Origin: Adineta vaga
Lineage: Eukaryota > Rotifera
Length of the DNA stretch: 64,000 bases
Assembly (NCBI GenBank): GCA_021613535.1
Contig: CP075497.1
Location: forward strand, 5,456,001-5,520,000
Direction of reading: 5' to 3'
Shown: positions 37,239 to 49,396 of the stretch, piece by piece
Layout: each line of letters starts with the position of its first letter
Numbering within the stretch: position 1 is the first letter of the stretch
Translations under genes and position numbers: made by a program
Notes under the pieces: model-generated
What the model was told of the DNA's origin: nothing
Databases searched by the model: none
The model's input: only the letters and a program-made list of their open reading frames with translations

Positions 37239-40200
37239 TCTCTCGTCGACAACAAATCTAAAATAAAATGTTCTTCTATTTGAAAACTCATTGATCAATA
37301 TATATATGTATGAGTAAAAAACAGCAATAACAATAAAGAATCTGAATTCATTGACAATGCGATCAAATCAACAACAATCGCAAAAATAAATAACAAGAAT
37401 TCGTTTGTTCATTGGTTTATTACTAAAGCTTAGAACTAGTCAATGAAGAGGTCGCTAGCTATTGTTCTTGTCTGTAGATTGCAGTACAATGTTAGATATT
37501 ATATAGATTTTCAAACATCATCAAATCATAAATAGTAATGTATGAAATTTTTTGTTCAAAATCGACAAATATTCTGATAGATAGCTTCTTTTTTTTCAGT
37601 TTGTTTGATTACTCATCAGGGTATCCAACGAACAAACTTCCTGTCAAAAAGTTCTGCTTTTAATATTTGCCGTCTTTTCTTTTAAAAACTAATCCATGAT
37701 AAAGCTTGTCAAAAAGCAAAGAAAAGAAGAATTATCCTATCGGCATTCTCAATTCATTTATCAGAATTATAAATAGATCATAAAAACACGACTTGACTCG
37801 TTTCTTGTTGATCATTTACATGATAATTGATGACTTCTATTCATTACATCATTAATGAAATCTTCTTCGTTGTTATTATTATTATTTATAATAAGATCAT
37901 TTTCCGTTTTCCGTAAACAACGAACTCTATCAATCATTTGATTAATATCGAGAGAAATAAGCACGATGCGAATCTCATGAGATATTTTAATTACTTTTCG
38001 ATAGACACTCGAAACTTCTCGACATCTTAGTTTATTAAACTCCAAACTATTATAGCATAAAATGTTTATGAATGACATTCGATCATCATCATCAAACTCA
38101 TGATACTTGTTTACATCTGACTTTAATTATAAGCTGTATCATATCTTCTTTCTTCACTGCTGTTTTAGTCCAAATAGAGATCTTCAATGTCATTATATGC
38201 TTATTTATATATTACAATTTTTGTTTTCTTCTGTCCGTATATAACTGACCTAAAAAAGAATTGTTAATGGATAAAGATGTGTAACCTAATGTATCATTGA
38301 CGTCAATATTGTATATGTATATAAACTACATTATTGATATAGGAAAAAAGAAGAAAAATCATTTCCTCTTTTGATCCGCCTTGACATTGTCAGTGGTTAA
38401 TGTCTCTTTGACAAGCAAATATTAGAGATCTATTTTGATGGGTGTGTATATATATATTTAATTGATTATTTATAAAAAAAATATGATAATTTCATCGACA
38501 ATAGAATAGAAGACATTCAAGCAATTAATCAAACGCTCATAGAAGCAGAATATACCAATGACGTTTTGCTTTGATATATAGATCCATCAAACGTCATTTT
38601 TTGTTGTTATTATGTGAGTATATGGTTTGATTTGTTTATTTTTCGAACACGAATGATTTTGTTCTTCTGCAATTAATATAAACTGTCAGTGTCAGATGTC
38701 CAAAGAAAACTATAGTTAAATACAACTAAACATCTGTTACGATCAACAGTCAATCGAAATAGATCGATTAGTATTTACAAAAAATTGTCTCATATTGTAA
38801 TAATAGGTAAAAGAAATCTATTTTACTAAGAATGATTGAATACATTCGTATAGTTCAGTTAACGAATCTAATTAAACCTTCAGTCTCTATTCTTCTCATT
38901 TTTGTAAAATAACAACATAAACATGAAACCACAGAAATGATCTTGAAGAAGTAAGTTTCTTTCTTTCTTTCTTTTTTGTTCATAGAAGACATATGTCATG
39001 TTAAAGAAATAGTCGAGAATAGTATCTCATTAAATTCTTCTCTTTTTAGTCATGTTCACACGTGACTCTACATTAAAAATGAGCAGAGAATAGAAAATTC
39101 AATATGTTCGTAACAAAAGATTGAGATGAGATTTTTCTTATGAATATGATTATTTTATGTTTACTTTGTATAAATTTTTCTTTTACTTTTAGAATGTTTG
39201 TAGTTTTATGTCTGTAGACCATTTTCTTCCGATGAAAAAAAATACAATTGTTTCAACAATATAATCGACGGTTGCTTTTCATTTGTTTTCTTTTTATTAA
39301 TGAACCGATAGAGAGAGAAAAATAGAGTAGAACAATATATTAATAGCAGAAACAAATGTAAAATACTTCTTTCCGATTAACATATTATCTATCCGCAAAA
39401 AAACATTCTATAGTTTATCTTAACAATGAGAAAAAAACGAGAATTTTTGATATAGTTTTTATTTTTCTTAATCGTCATTTAACGCGCCTCAATAGACGAC
39501 TGAATGAGTTTTTATTCTATATAATTAAATCAAATCGAACTGTATGAAATGAATAAGATATTATTCGCCGGTTTCTTTCCTATTATTGATGCCATTTACT
39601 TATGTAAGAATCCTAGAGCTGTTTGTTAATAAGCTTATTTTTTGTGTCTATGATATTATTTAACCAAAGTATTTATGCTTCTGGTTATCTCAAACGCGCC
39701 TGCTAATGATTGAACGAAAACAACAAAAACAGCAACAATAATAACATCACATCGTAATAGTCCTAGACTAACAACGATGAGCGTTCGAGTACAATATAAA
39801 AACAACTGTTCGACCATAGATAAAATATAACAATATAGATTTATATCGATCAACGAAGAATTAATTTTGTGCGTAATATTTCTCTCGTTTTATCGATTAG
39901 TATAAGGACTGTTGCTGCTGTTGTTATTGTTGTTGTTGTTGTTATTGCTATAACTATCAGTATTATCAAATATCTTGAATCTTTCTTCCTATCTTCTTTA
40001 CCCTACATCATGTCGTTGCGAATTCCATAACAAATCAATTCTACTCTATGTTGTGTACGCGTTCTGCATGTAATAGTAACAGTCGAGATGTCAAAACGTT
40101 GCACGAACATACAGCTGATCATCATATATAACATCCTTTCTGTGTAGAATATGCGTGTATATAGACTTCTCGCACGCGTTATTCTTTTTTACTATTCTAT

Positions 40201-40290
40201 ACATTTTTTCTTCTGTTCTTTTTCTCTCTCTCTCTCTCTGCTTCTCTTTCTCTCCTTCGTCTTTCCTTTATTTTTTTTCATACTGCTGGA
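37239..40290. other. 3 kb gene-poor region
   Basis: No convincing gene. A minus-strand ORF at 38078-37812 (88 codons, starting MSFINILCYNS, with a helical KVIKISHEIRIVLISLDINQ and an Asn/Glu-rich end) is the best candidate but has no recognised motif or splice support. A TTG/TTA triplet repeat lies near 39907-39950. Two direct copies of AACGCGCCT occur near 39480 and 39693. Confidence 0.5.
40222..40239. repeat. (CT)n microsatellite
   Basis: A pure CT run about 50 bp upstream of a TATA-like box. A (CA)n run also lies at about 40559-40574, just inside the following intron. Confidence 0.7.
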
Positions 40291-40510
40291 TATAAAGCCC
40301 ATAAAGCGAAGAAACCAGCCGAGTATTCTACTACTATTCTCGAACGTTGCACTCACGCACAAACACACATACTACGTGAATTTGTCGGCACCACTTCAAC
40401 GTCCTTAAATCGATTCAATTTTCATGTGATAGGCATTGTGTGTGCTTTTTTCTGGATACTTCATTTTAAAAAAAAGAAAAGAATCCAAAATCGAAAAGAA
40501 GGAAAGAAAG
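40291..40510 (+). promoter_or_regulatory. candidate TATA promoter and 5' UTR exon
   Basis: TATAAAG at 40291-40297 is followed by ~210 bp without a coding frame and then a strong GTGAGTG donor at 40511. The first acceptor that makes sense is the AG at 42309-42310, 22 nt before the WAP/antistasin ATG at 42333. This suggests a non-coding first exon and a 1.8 kb 5' intron, long for this genome. Inference from signals only. Confidence 0.35.
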
Positions 40511-42332
40511 GTGAGTGTTGTCTCTGCCTATTTCTTTTGACGTTTATACAAATCCATGCACACACACACACACATTTTTGTAATATAGGTCTTTGAATTG
40601 ATAGAAATTGGATAAAATTATGTCGATATGACGTAAGAAGAAGAATAAGAATGGTGACAATTCAGACGTTTGTCACATATATACCCAGATATATAAGCAC
40701 ATCCGATCGTAAAACTATTGGCACACATATCAGTTGACTATAGGGAATATATACAATTCGAGTACCATTATAAAAATAAGAGTCATTAATAGTATCAACT
40801 AGAGTAGAAAAAAATGCATTTTTTTTGTCCAATTTTCTAATCAATTAAATCGAAAGAAAAGATTATGTTGCGATATGAAAATTAGAAAGTATCAATAGTA
40901 TTTCCTTCTTACATATTATCAAGATACTTTGAAAGTTGAATTGATAAAGCTAGAAGATTGAGATAATGTATTAAATTTCACGTAACATCAATTTCTTTTT
41001 CTTTTCGTGCTCTTTTCCTGAAGTAAAGGTTGAAAAATTACATTAGTTCAGTATTTATATAGAACAAGAACTTTATACGCTTCGATAACCTTGATGTATT
41101 CTAAGAGATAGTATATATTCTTCATATATGCCCTCAAGCCAAGAACGAGTCAGTCCAAGCAGCTATATTTTCATCGCAGAGAAAAATGACACTCGTAGAT
41201 TCTCTCATTATTCACCTTGTAATGAGTAACTTCGGAAAGAAAAATCATTAGCGTTATATTTATATTTACATATATATATATCACAATTACATTCGCTTTT
41301 CAATTTATTGTTATTTTAGTTTTGAAGAGTATTACACGATATCGATAAGTAACATTACTAAATAGAACATATACACATTGTTATTATAACAACTCGCATG
41401 TTTATTGTAATACACAATATAAACTAGCTCAATTTATAGACATGAACTTGATATATAAGACGAACAGTAGAGAGAAGTGAAGTGGTACTTGTGTATATGT
41501 ATGTTTTTTTTTGCTTCATTTGAAAAAGAAAAGGTATAGTTTCAATGTACAAGTGAAGTAAACATATGTTAGGGAGTAGCAATGTTGTTGTCATCAATTA
41601 AATTCTTGGAGTGTATGTCTGACGTTTAGATAGTACTAGACATGTCTGTTAATCATCAATGTATAAATTCTTGATCATCATCATTATTATTATGTCTATT
41701 TCGCTCTTTTTCTCTTCTCAATGCCATCTAACATGCAAAAACGTTCTACCGAATCTAATGATGATCTATACATAATATACACGAAAGTAGTTCGCTCGCT
41801 TCTCTCACGGCTATGCTACGCCTCGTATATTTATATTATAAATATGTTATATGCAATGACTTATTATACATACTGTTCGTCATTATCATTGACAAGGAAA
41901 AATATTTAGTGGACCATGTAAAAGACGACGAGAGAGTCTTTTTCATCAGTTAGTTTCTCTTTCCCTCCTTCTACTACTCGTTTTAGACATATGCAATCCA
42001 TCTTTATCATTCATTTCGTATGTATATAATGAATACAGACAAGTATCACATACCTAATCGGTGTGTATATCAGCAGAATACATACGTATTCAAATAAAAA
42101 CTTCAGTAATAGATTGGTTTATATTGACATGCTACTTGAAAATCGTTCGAGAAGAGAAGAATAGTAAAATAAGAAGAAACACACGTATACACATCGAAGC
42201 TTTTTTCTTTTTTCGTTTGAATATTAAGCTGAACGGTCGTACTTTGAATGAGGGTTGAAGGATGAAAGACAATCTTATTATTAATATGTTCTTTCGATTT
42301 TTAATTCTAGTATTACTTAAAAGGAAATAATA

Positions 42333-43896
42333 ATGAAGAATTTCGTTGTTAAAACATCACTTGGTATACTTATTTTACTTGTGTTGGTGGAGGCGGATGT
42401 AGAAAAGTCAAATACGAATTTTAATCAACGATGTCAAGTAAATAAATATATAATATAATTCTATAATCATTAATGTATATATTTTTTTCTACTATTCAGA
42501 CTTTGAATTGTAATCCAACAACAGAAATCTGTCTAAGAACTCCTAATTGTGATGATAGTAAACAAGACGATCCGTTAAAATGTTATTATTGTGCTTTCAA
42601 AAGTGATCCTAATCCAGACATAGTTTCTAAAACTTTACTCACTTCGTCTATTTCACAACAAAAACCATTAGCACCTCGTCTATTAGCAAAATCAGGTACA
42701 CCACGTCTTTTAGCTGATAGTCGTGGTTTGGCAACAACTCCTATTACAGGAAAATCTGTTAATAAAACAACTGATGAATTATCTTATGATGATTATTATG
42801 AATATGATGAAGAGGAAAATACAGATAAAAATGATTTAGGCGAAGAAGATGAATATCTTGATGATTATGCTGAACCCATCGATTCAATTGTTCCAAGTTC
42901 GAATACAATTCGTAAGATAGGAATTTGTCCTAAAGCAGTCGAACCTATTGGTAAATGTGATTCATCGAAACCAACTCAATCTGAATGTCGATTTGATACG
43001 GACTGTACTGGTGATCACAAATGTTGTGAATCATCATGTGGACAACGTGTTTGTCGAGCACCGATTACAAGTAAGAATGAGATAAAGATCATCTTAATAT
43101 GATTTTTCTGCACTGTTAGAGATGTAATATTTGTATATGAATCCGATTATTTCAGCAAAGTTGATCAGATTTGCATAAAATATTTTTTTCATCAAACAAA
43201 ACTCAATATTGAATAATTCAGTGAAGCGAAAAAAAGATAATATAGAAAACAAATTAATTAATTTCATTAAATACATCTGATATAAATCATTCTAATATTT
43301 ACAAAACATCGTTTCTTTTTCTTTTCAAATTATTTCTCCATAACCTTGGATAACATCATGAGACTTTTCATTTAGAGAAAATATTTACATTGTATTTGGA
43401 TCTTTGTTGACAGAATAGAAATAATAATTAAATTTCTTTCCGTTTTAGAAAGTGTTTCTGTATGTCCATTATCGTTTACATGCACACTAAATTGTCGACT
43501 TGGTTATCGAACTGATGCAAATGGATGTCTTCTATGCGAATGTCAATCATGTCCTTCGATGGATCGTTGCAATAAAAATTGTCCATCGGGATATTTAAAA
43601 GATTTATTTGGATGTGATATTTGTGAATGTAGTGATCAATGTCCACCATTTTCATGTGGTCTTCATTGTCCGAAAGATGTTGGTTTTGCTAAATCATCGG
43701 ATGGTTGTCCACTCTGCCAATGTGCAACAACGAAATCGAAACCAACAGAATATACAACTTCATGTCAAGTATATTCGACAATTGTCATGAACTTTTATTT
43801 TTAACTATTGTCATTTCTCCAATTAGGATGATGTTCATTGTCCTCCAGGGTTTCGATGTCTTAATGATGCACGTAACGTGCCAATGTGTCAAGCAG
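42333..43896 (+). CDS. secreted WAP and antistasin-repeat protein (5' half)
   Basis: Exons 42333-42437, 42500-43070, 43449-43768 and 43827-43896. Signal peptide MKNFVVKTSLGILILLVLVEA. Then a Cys motif (CQTLNCNPTTEIC), an acidic Tyr/Asp/Glu-rich linker (YDDYYEYDEEEN), a WAP four-disulfide core (KCDSSKPTQSECRFDTDCTG, then CCESSCGQRVC), and antistasin-like repeats of the form CxxxCxxxCxxGYxxDxxGCxxCxC (TCTLNCRLGYRTDANGCLLC; CNKNCPSGYLKDLFGCDIC). Both domain types are typical protease-inhibitor or matrix modules. The last exon ends with one base before GTATATTG. It can read on to a stop at 43961, or splice in phase into the exon beginning about 44757 of the downstream gene (G|TT TCC). So the two annotated parts may be one gene. 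Confidence 0.75.
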
Positions 43897-44626
43897 GTAT
43901 ATTGAAGAATTCTTTTTCTTTCTTAATTCTCTGCATGAATAATTATCTCTCAACTTTCTGAACGTTTATATGGCATAACAATTTCTTTTCTTTTTCTTTT
44001 TCTCTTTCTACATCATCTGAGGGGAAAAGAGAAAAAGTCTCCACGGCGGATTAAGGGAAGAAAAAAGTCGACGATAGGTCATAGTATGAAAAAGAAGGTG
44101 CATGCATCTTGTTAGTCGTAAATAAATCAACACCATAACACACCGAACCATGCAAAATAATACGAAGTTTCGCATGAGATATTTTTAGTAACAAGCAAAA
44201 TACAGTTATAAATACATTCTATCTGTTGTTTAGATTTATATTACTTTTATATTATAGTATCGTGAAACAAGCAGTGCACAGCATTTTTTTTTCTTCCTGT
44301 AATATTCTATCTGGAGAGAGAAGAGGAAAAAAAGACGGAGTGAACATTATATTATAAGATGGAGCAATGATAGAAGACATACAAGAAGAGAGAGAGAGAA
44401 AGCGAACAAAAAATAGAAAAAAAAGAAAGCAAACTAAGATAAAATCGTCTGTCGTATATTTCTTCTCTCTTTTTTTTCTTTACTACGCATTCTTCGATTT
44501 GTAAGAACATTGACATAAACGATTGATTTGTCATTCCTCGTTGATCGACAACAATAACAAGATTCTATTTGCTCCAAGGATAAAATATTTTTATTAGTTT
44601 TCTATAAAATTGTTCGAGATTCTTAG
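43897..44626. other. spacer or intron between antistasin modules
   Basis: 730 bp with no coding evidence. It is intergenic if the two antistasin parts are separate genes, or part of a long intron holding a second promoter if they are one. TTCTTAG lies directly before the downstream ATG. Confidence 0.45.
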
Positions 44627-46485
44627 ATGATTAAACTACTTAGTCGAATTCTGTCGAGTTTATTACTCGTTCATTATGTTTCAGCATTTTTACAATCAGC
44701 AATAGGTTTGATATTGTTCTTGTTTACTTCATACTTCATGTCTATGCTTTTAGTTTCCGAACTTGATGAACCACCATCACCAACCAAAGAATGTCCTACT
44801 AATTTGGCAACCACATGTAACCTTCGGTGTACAAATGGAAATTACTTACTCGATACCAAAGGATGTCCAACATGTGCATGTACATCTGAAGCATCGATCA
44901 AACGTATTGGTCGACCACCAATTAATTGCCCGTTAGTTAAATGTACGGAAGATTGTGGAGATCGTGGTTATAAACTTAATGCAAATGGTTGTAGAACATG
45001 TGAATGTTCATCAGTAGATTCCAAAGGTATTGCATCAAAACCACGTGTCGAATGTTCCGACCTAATGTGTCGTATGCATTGCGTTCATGGTTTTCGTCGC
45101 GATGAAAATGAATGCGAACTTTGTCAATGTAATGATTCTCCACAACCTTGTCCAAAATTAAATTGTCAAAATACATGTTCGAATGGTTACCGAAAAGATT
45201 ATAGTGGTGAGATTAGACGAAAAATAATATCTATTTAATATATTATCTATTTTTTGTTTGTCAGGTTGTCCAACATGTAAATGTAATGGAGATAAATCAC
45301 AGAAAACGATTGATGATAATAACGGTTGTTCACCAATGACAAACTGCAAGTTAAATTGTAAATATGGTTATGAACGAGACTTAGTTGGATGTCAATTATG
45401 TTCTTGTAATCAATGCCCTGTACAAAAATGTCGTATGTATTGTATGTATGGTTTTAAAAAGAATAATGATGGATGTGATGTTTGTGAATGCAATTGGGAG
45501 CCTGTTTCCGAAAATATTCAATGTAGTGAGGTAAAGAAAATTTAACGAAATTATCGTATGAATGATTGATTTCTTTGTCTTTATAGAGAATTCCGTGTAA
45601 GGGCAATCGTGTATGTAATGTCGATTTACATTTATGTGAATTAGTTAGTGGCGAGAAGATTAATTATTTTGTTTATGATTTTGACATTGATACCAAACTT
45701 TATAATGATCCAAAATTTGTTGCTACATTCAAAAAGTAAATCAATCTTTCTAACTTTAATGATAAATCTTTTTGTTGTTTCTTTTAGTGGTTTAATTAAT
45801 AATATTGCTACGAAATATGGCTTGGAACCAGCACAAATACTTGTTTCATCAGTTGAACGTAATGGTATCACAGGATTTCAAATAATGCCATATTATTTAG
45901 AAAATATGGGACAATTTCAAAGAAAAATGGATCAAATTGATCTTGATGTATGTTTAAAATTCAAATCGAGACGTGATTCTTTTTATGTCGTTATATCTAG
46001 TTGAGTTCAAAGGAATTTCGTACAGTTTTACCAGCTGTTGTCAATGCCGTTGATAAGAATATGCATGTATCAAGTAAATCATTATGGAGTCTTTTTGTAA
46101 ACAAGAAATGTTTGGGATCAATTTATGGTATAAGTGTTTTAATTGGAATTGTTGCTTTAATTCTTGCTGGACTCTACATTTTCGTAAGTTCAAAACTCAA
46201 TCCATGTTTATTTTTATATAAAATTTCTTCATATATGAAATTAGATTACTCGACAATGCAATATTTATCCACGTCGTTCAGAAGTAAATTCAGAATTTTC
46301 TTTTTTTATTGAAAAACTTATGAATTTCATTTTAGTCGAAATCACCTATCTTTGATACACCATATCATCCAGCACCAACAGAAGAAGAACAGTATCATGC
46401 TGTACATGCTCCTGATGGTACAGCTTATGTTGTCGTTGAAAATGAAGATTCACAGCCATTCAACGATAGAAAAGCACTTGTTTAA
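44627..46485 (+). CDS. antistasin-repeat single-pass membrane protein
   Basis: Exon 1 gives MIKLLSRILSSLLLVHYVSA, a signal peptide, and splices through a 48 nt intron (GTTTGA ... TTTTAG) to VSELDEPPSPTKECP. Six to seven antistasin-type repeats follow (CNLRCTNGNYLLDTKGCPTC, CTEDCGDRGYKLNANGCRTC, CRMHCVHGFRRDENECELC, CQNTCSNGYRKD, CKLNCKYGYERDLVGC, CRMYCMYGFKKNNDGCDVC). Next is a ~120-residue juxtamembrane domain without cysteines (VYDFDIDTKLYNDPKFVATF, NNIATKYGLEPAQILVSSV) resembling SEA-like modules. Then comes a transmembrane helix (ISVLIGIVALILAGLYIF) and a short Tyr/Pro/Glu-rich cytoplasmic tail ending FNDRKALV. The architecture recalls CRIM1-like repeat receptors, but there are no recognisable IGFBP or VWC modules. 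See the upstream entry for possible fusion into one gene. Confidence 0.8.
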
Positions 46486-47462
46486 ATAACTAAAGTATAT
46501 ACAATTTTATTTTTTTCTTTCTTTCAGTTTAATCTCTGAATCGTCGTCTGCTTATTATTATTTTTTGTTCATTATATCGCCGCACTCATTCTTCATTTAT
46601 CTGTCTCTCAATTCTTTATTCTCACGGTGATGTTGTCATTCAGTTTCGTTCTAACGTCCTTGATCAATCGAAGTCCCTTCTCTTTTTCTTTTCTTTTTTT
46701 TATTGTATTGTACAAAATTTTTTGCACTTCTTCATCGTACTTGAAAGATGTATTTATGTGTCACTTTGTATGTGTTCAAAGTATATGCGTATAGTAGAAA
46801 ACGAATAGACAGTATGAATTCTATTCATTTTCAACAGAATTTCAATGATTTAAACGAACTTTATTTGACACTAGAAGGTACCGAACACGATTTCATTGAG
46901 AAATTTCAAAAGAGGTTTTGAAGCATGCAAATGACAGATTTACAAGGATAAGCATCTGTCATGTGTCGAAGAATATTTATGTATCTATGTAACTTATTTG
47001 AAAAAAAAATGTTATACGTAGGATATGAAAATAACTGAGTGTCTACGATGATTATTTTAATGCGTGGATGGTTTGAATGGCATATGAAATTCTAACATGT
47101 CCACTTTCATTTCATTCTGTGCACATGTTAAATAGAAAAGAATAAATTCATTCTTCGCTTATCTTCAAGGTCCTTTATCGGTCAAATTGTTACTAAAGAA
47201 GTAAATCTAAATCATCTATTTTTGTATACAAAAATATTAATCAGAGATTTAAGCTTTTGAAATGTTATTTTTGAAAAGTATGATTTTGATATTGAAATAT
47301 GGAGAAAAAATAAACTATTAATAAATAGGAAATATCTCATTTTGCTTTATAAATATTTCTTAACATAAAGAAAAGATAAAATGACTCTCAAATTTTTTCG
47401 TTTCTTTTCTTATCTTTGAATTATCACGTGTGTATATTCTTCATAGTAATACATAGTTTGAA
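46486..47462. other. intergenic, no gene seen
   Basis: T-rich 3' region then AT-rich spacer. CTTCATAG and TACATAG, acceptor-like, lie just before the kinase ATG. Confidence 0.5.
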
Positions 47463-48523
47463 ATGACTGAAGGAGGTGTGATTTGTGCTGGATCAGTAAT
47501 TACAGATTACGTTGTCATTGTCGATCAATGGCCATCAGAAAATTCTCTATCAAATATTCATCGTCAAACGAAAACAGGCGGTGGTGGACCTTTCAATATT
47601 GTTAAAGATCTACGTGCAATGGATAAAAATTTACCATTATCAATCATTGGTTTAGTAGGTAATGATGATAATGGTCATTGGTTACGGAATGATTGTCAAA
47701 GTTCTGATATTAATATTGATCAATTACATATCACCAAAGATGAAACACCAACATCGTATACGTATGTAATTACGTTGAATCAACTGGTCGACGAACATTT
47801 TTCAATCAACGTGGTACTAACGCTCTATTGGATACTGTACATTTTGATTTTGATGCTTTAATGAAGACAAAACATTATAATGTTTTCTACCTTGGTTATA
47901 TTACAATACTTGATAGATTAGATCATATTGTTAATAATGAGACAGTTGCTGTACAAGTATTAAAACAAGCTAAGAAGTATGGATTAGAAACTGTCATTGA
48001 TTTTGTTAGTGTTCCAAATGAATTCTATTCAAAAATTGCTCAATTTACATTACCATATGTTGATCATTTAATTTTAAATGAAATTGAAGCTGGTCTTATT
48101 TTAAATCAATCATTTCAACAAGGTACTTTCTCACATGTAGAAGAAGCGGCACGATTTTTAATGGAAAATTTTCATGTACAACGTACTGTAACGATTCATT
48201 TTGATCGTGGTGCTATTTGCATCAGCCGAGAAAATAATTCAACAATTGAATGTTTCCATCAAGGATCACTTTTACTTCCTAAAGGATATATTAAAAGTGC
48301 CGTTGGTGCCGGCGATGCATTTGCTGCTGGTGTAATATATGGTATTAATAAAAAATGGCCTGTTCAAGAACGATTACGTTGTGGTGTTTGTGTTGCTGCC
48401 ATGTGTTTGAAAGATATTTCACCTTATAGTGGTGTTGAAACTATTGATGAATGTTTACAATTAAAAGAAAAATTTAACTTCCGAACAATTGAACCATCAA
48501 TGACTATTGTTGATGTTGAATAA
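47463..48523 (+). CDS. PfkB-family sugar kinase, one-base frame break
   Basis: Ribokinase-like carbohydrate kinase: N-terminal GSVITDYVVIVDQWP and GGGGPFNIVKDLRAM (sugar-binding Gly-Gly and Asn), SIIGLVGNDDNGHWL; C-terminal LNEIEAGLIL and the PfkB signature AVGAGDAFAAGVIYGINKKW with the catalytic Asp. About 353 residues and no intron in over 1 kb, unlike neighbours. The frame changes at 47772-47773: ...SYTYVIT continues as VESTGRRTFFNQRGTNALLD one base out, exactly where family members read straight through, so one base is missing. The substrate is unknown; ketohexokinase-type or bacterial-type sugar kinase are both possible. The family feel (VESTGRRTFFxQxGxNALLD, VGAGDAFAAG) is bacterial. 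Frame error versus true lesion cannot be decided from this sequence. Confidence 0.82.
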
Positions 48524-49396
48524 CTGATGCATGTTTTCTTGAATTTCTTTCATCGGAATTGATAGTTTTAGTGATGAATATGGTTTTTTTGCTTATAAGT
48601 CTTGATAATAGTTAGATAATTAGATAAAACATTCCGATCTATAAGTTCAGTTATCTCGAAGAATGTCAATCGTTATGTGATAGAATTTTTCATAGATAAA
48701 TGAAATATCAATTCTTATTAACTCATTCAATGTCAAACAACAATCATCTTCTTTTCTTTCAATAATGCTCCACTACGCGTTTTTTTATTGAACTTTCTCG
48801 TTATTAATTTCCGCTAGGCGTATTTGTAGAATTGATAAGTTTAGACGAAGACAATCTTTTCCTAAAGTTCATCGATAGAACTCAGTAATCAAATAAAAGC
48901 ACAAGCATATTCAATGTAACCATAATTTTGAAAATAAATGAGAAGAAAACTAAATCTCTCGACGTATTCGATCATTAATTTTAAATAGAAACGATTTACC
49001 ATCATGCAATCATTTAATACTATTATTTTCCTTGACAACTCTATTTATTAAACAAATAACTGAATTAAAATGATTGTTCATATATTTTCTTTTTTAGCGT
49101 GTTGATATGAACAAAAAATTATAAAGACGTAAGCTTTTTCTTTTTTTACAACGATGTATCACTTGAAATTTAATTAAAATATAAAAGTAGGAAAAAGAGA
49201 TAATTGATTTTTGTTTTTAAGTATTCGTCAAATATTTTTAATATAAAATTTTGTTCATGAGAATATTAATTGTTTATTTGTTTTCTTTGTCAATGGAAAC
49301 AATGTAACATCTTTCTTTTTATGTAAACAGTGAAAAACCCAACTTCGACTACATTATATTTCTTTTTCTTTACTTTAATAATCATTACTAAACAAT
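48524..49396. other. intergenic, no gene seen
   Basis: AT-rich spacer with no supported ORF or motif. Confidence 0.5.

Noticed and set aside
37812-38078. 88-codon minus-strand ORF in the gene-poor region
   Set aside because: Amino-acid composition is plausible, but there is no splice, motif or neighbour support; mentioned only within the region entry.
38375-38420. Imperfect inverted repeat TTGACATTGTCA...TTGACAA
   Set aside because: Short and AT-rich, no flanking duplication or transposase; not enough for a mobile element.
39656-39853. Hydrophobic 65-codon minus-strand ORF
   Set aside because: T-rich codons give apparent membrane character; no start context or homology.
40151-40408. 85-codon ORF over the CT repeat and TATA-like box
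   Set aside because: The frame is mostly the translated CT repeat (Ser/Leu/Phe).
44020-44065. Locally GC-richer stretch considered as a tRNA or structured RNA
   Set aside because: No acceptor-stem pairing or TTCGA loop could be formed; no tRNA found anywhere in the window.
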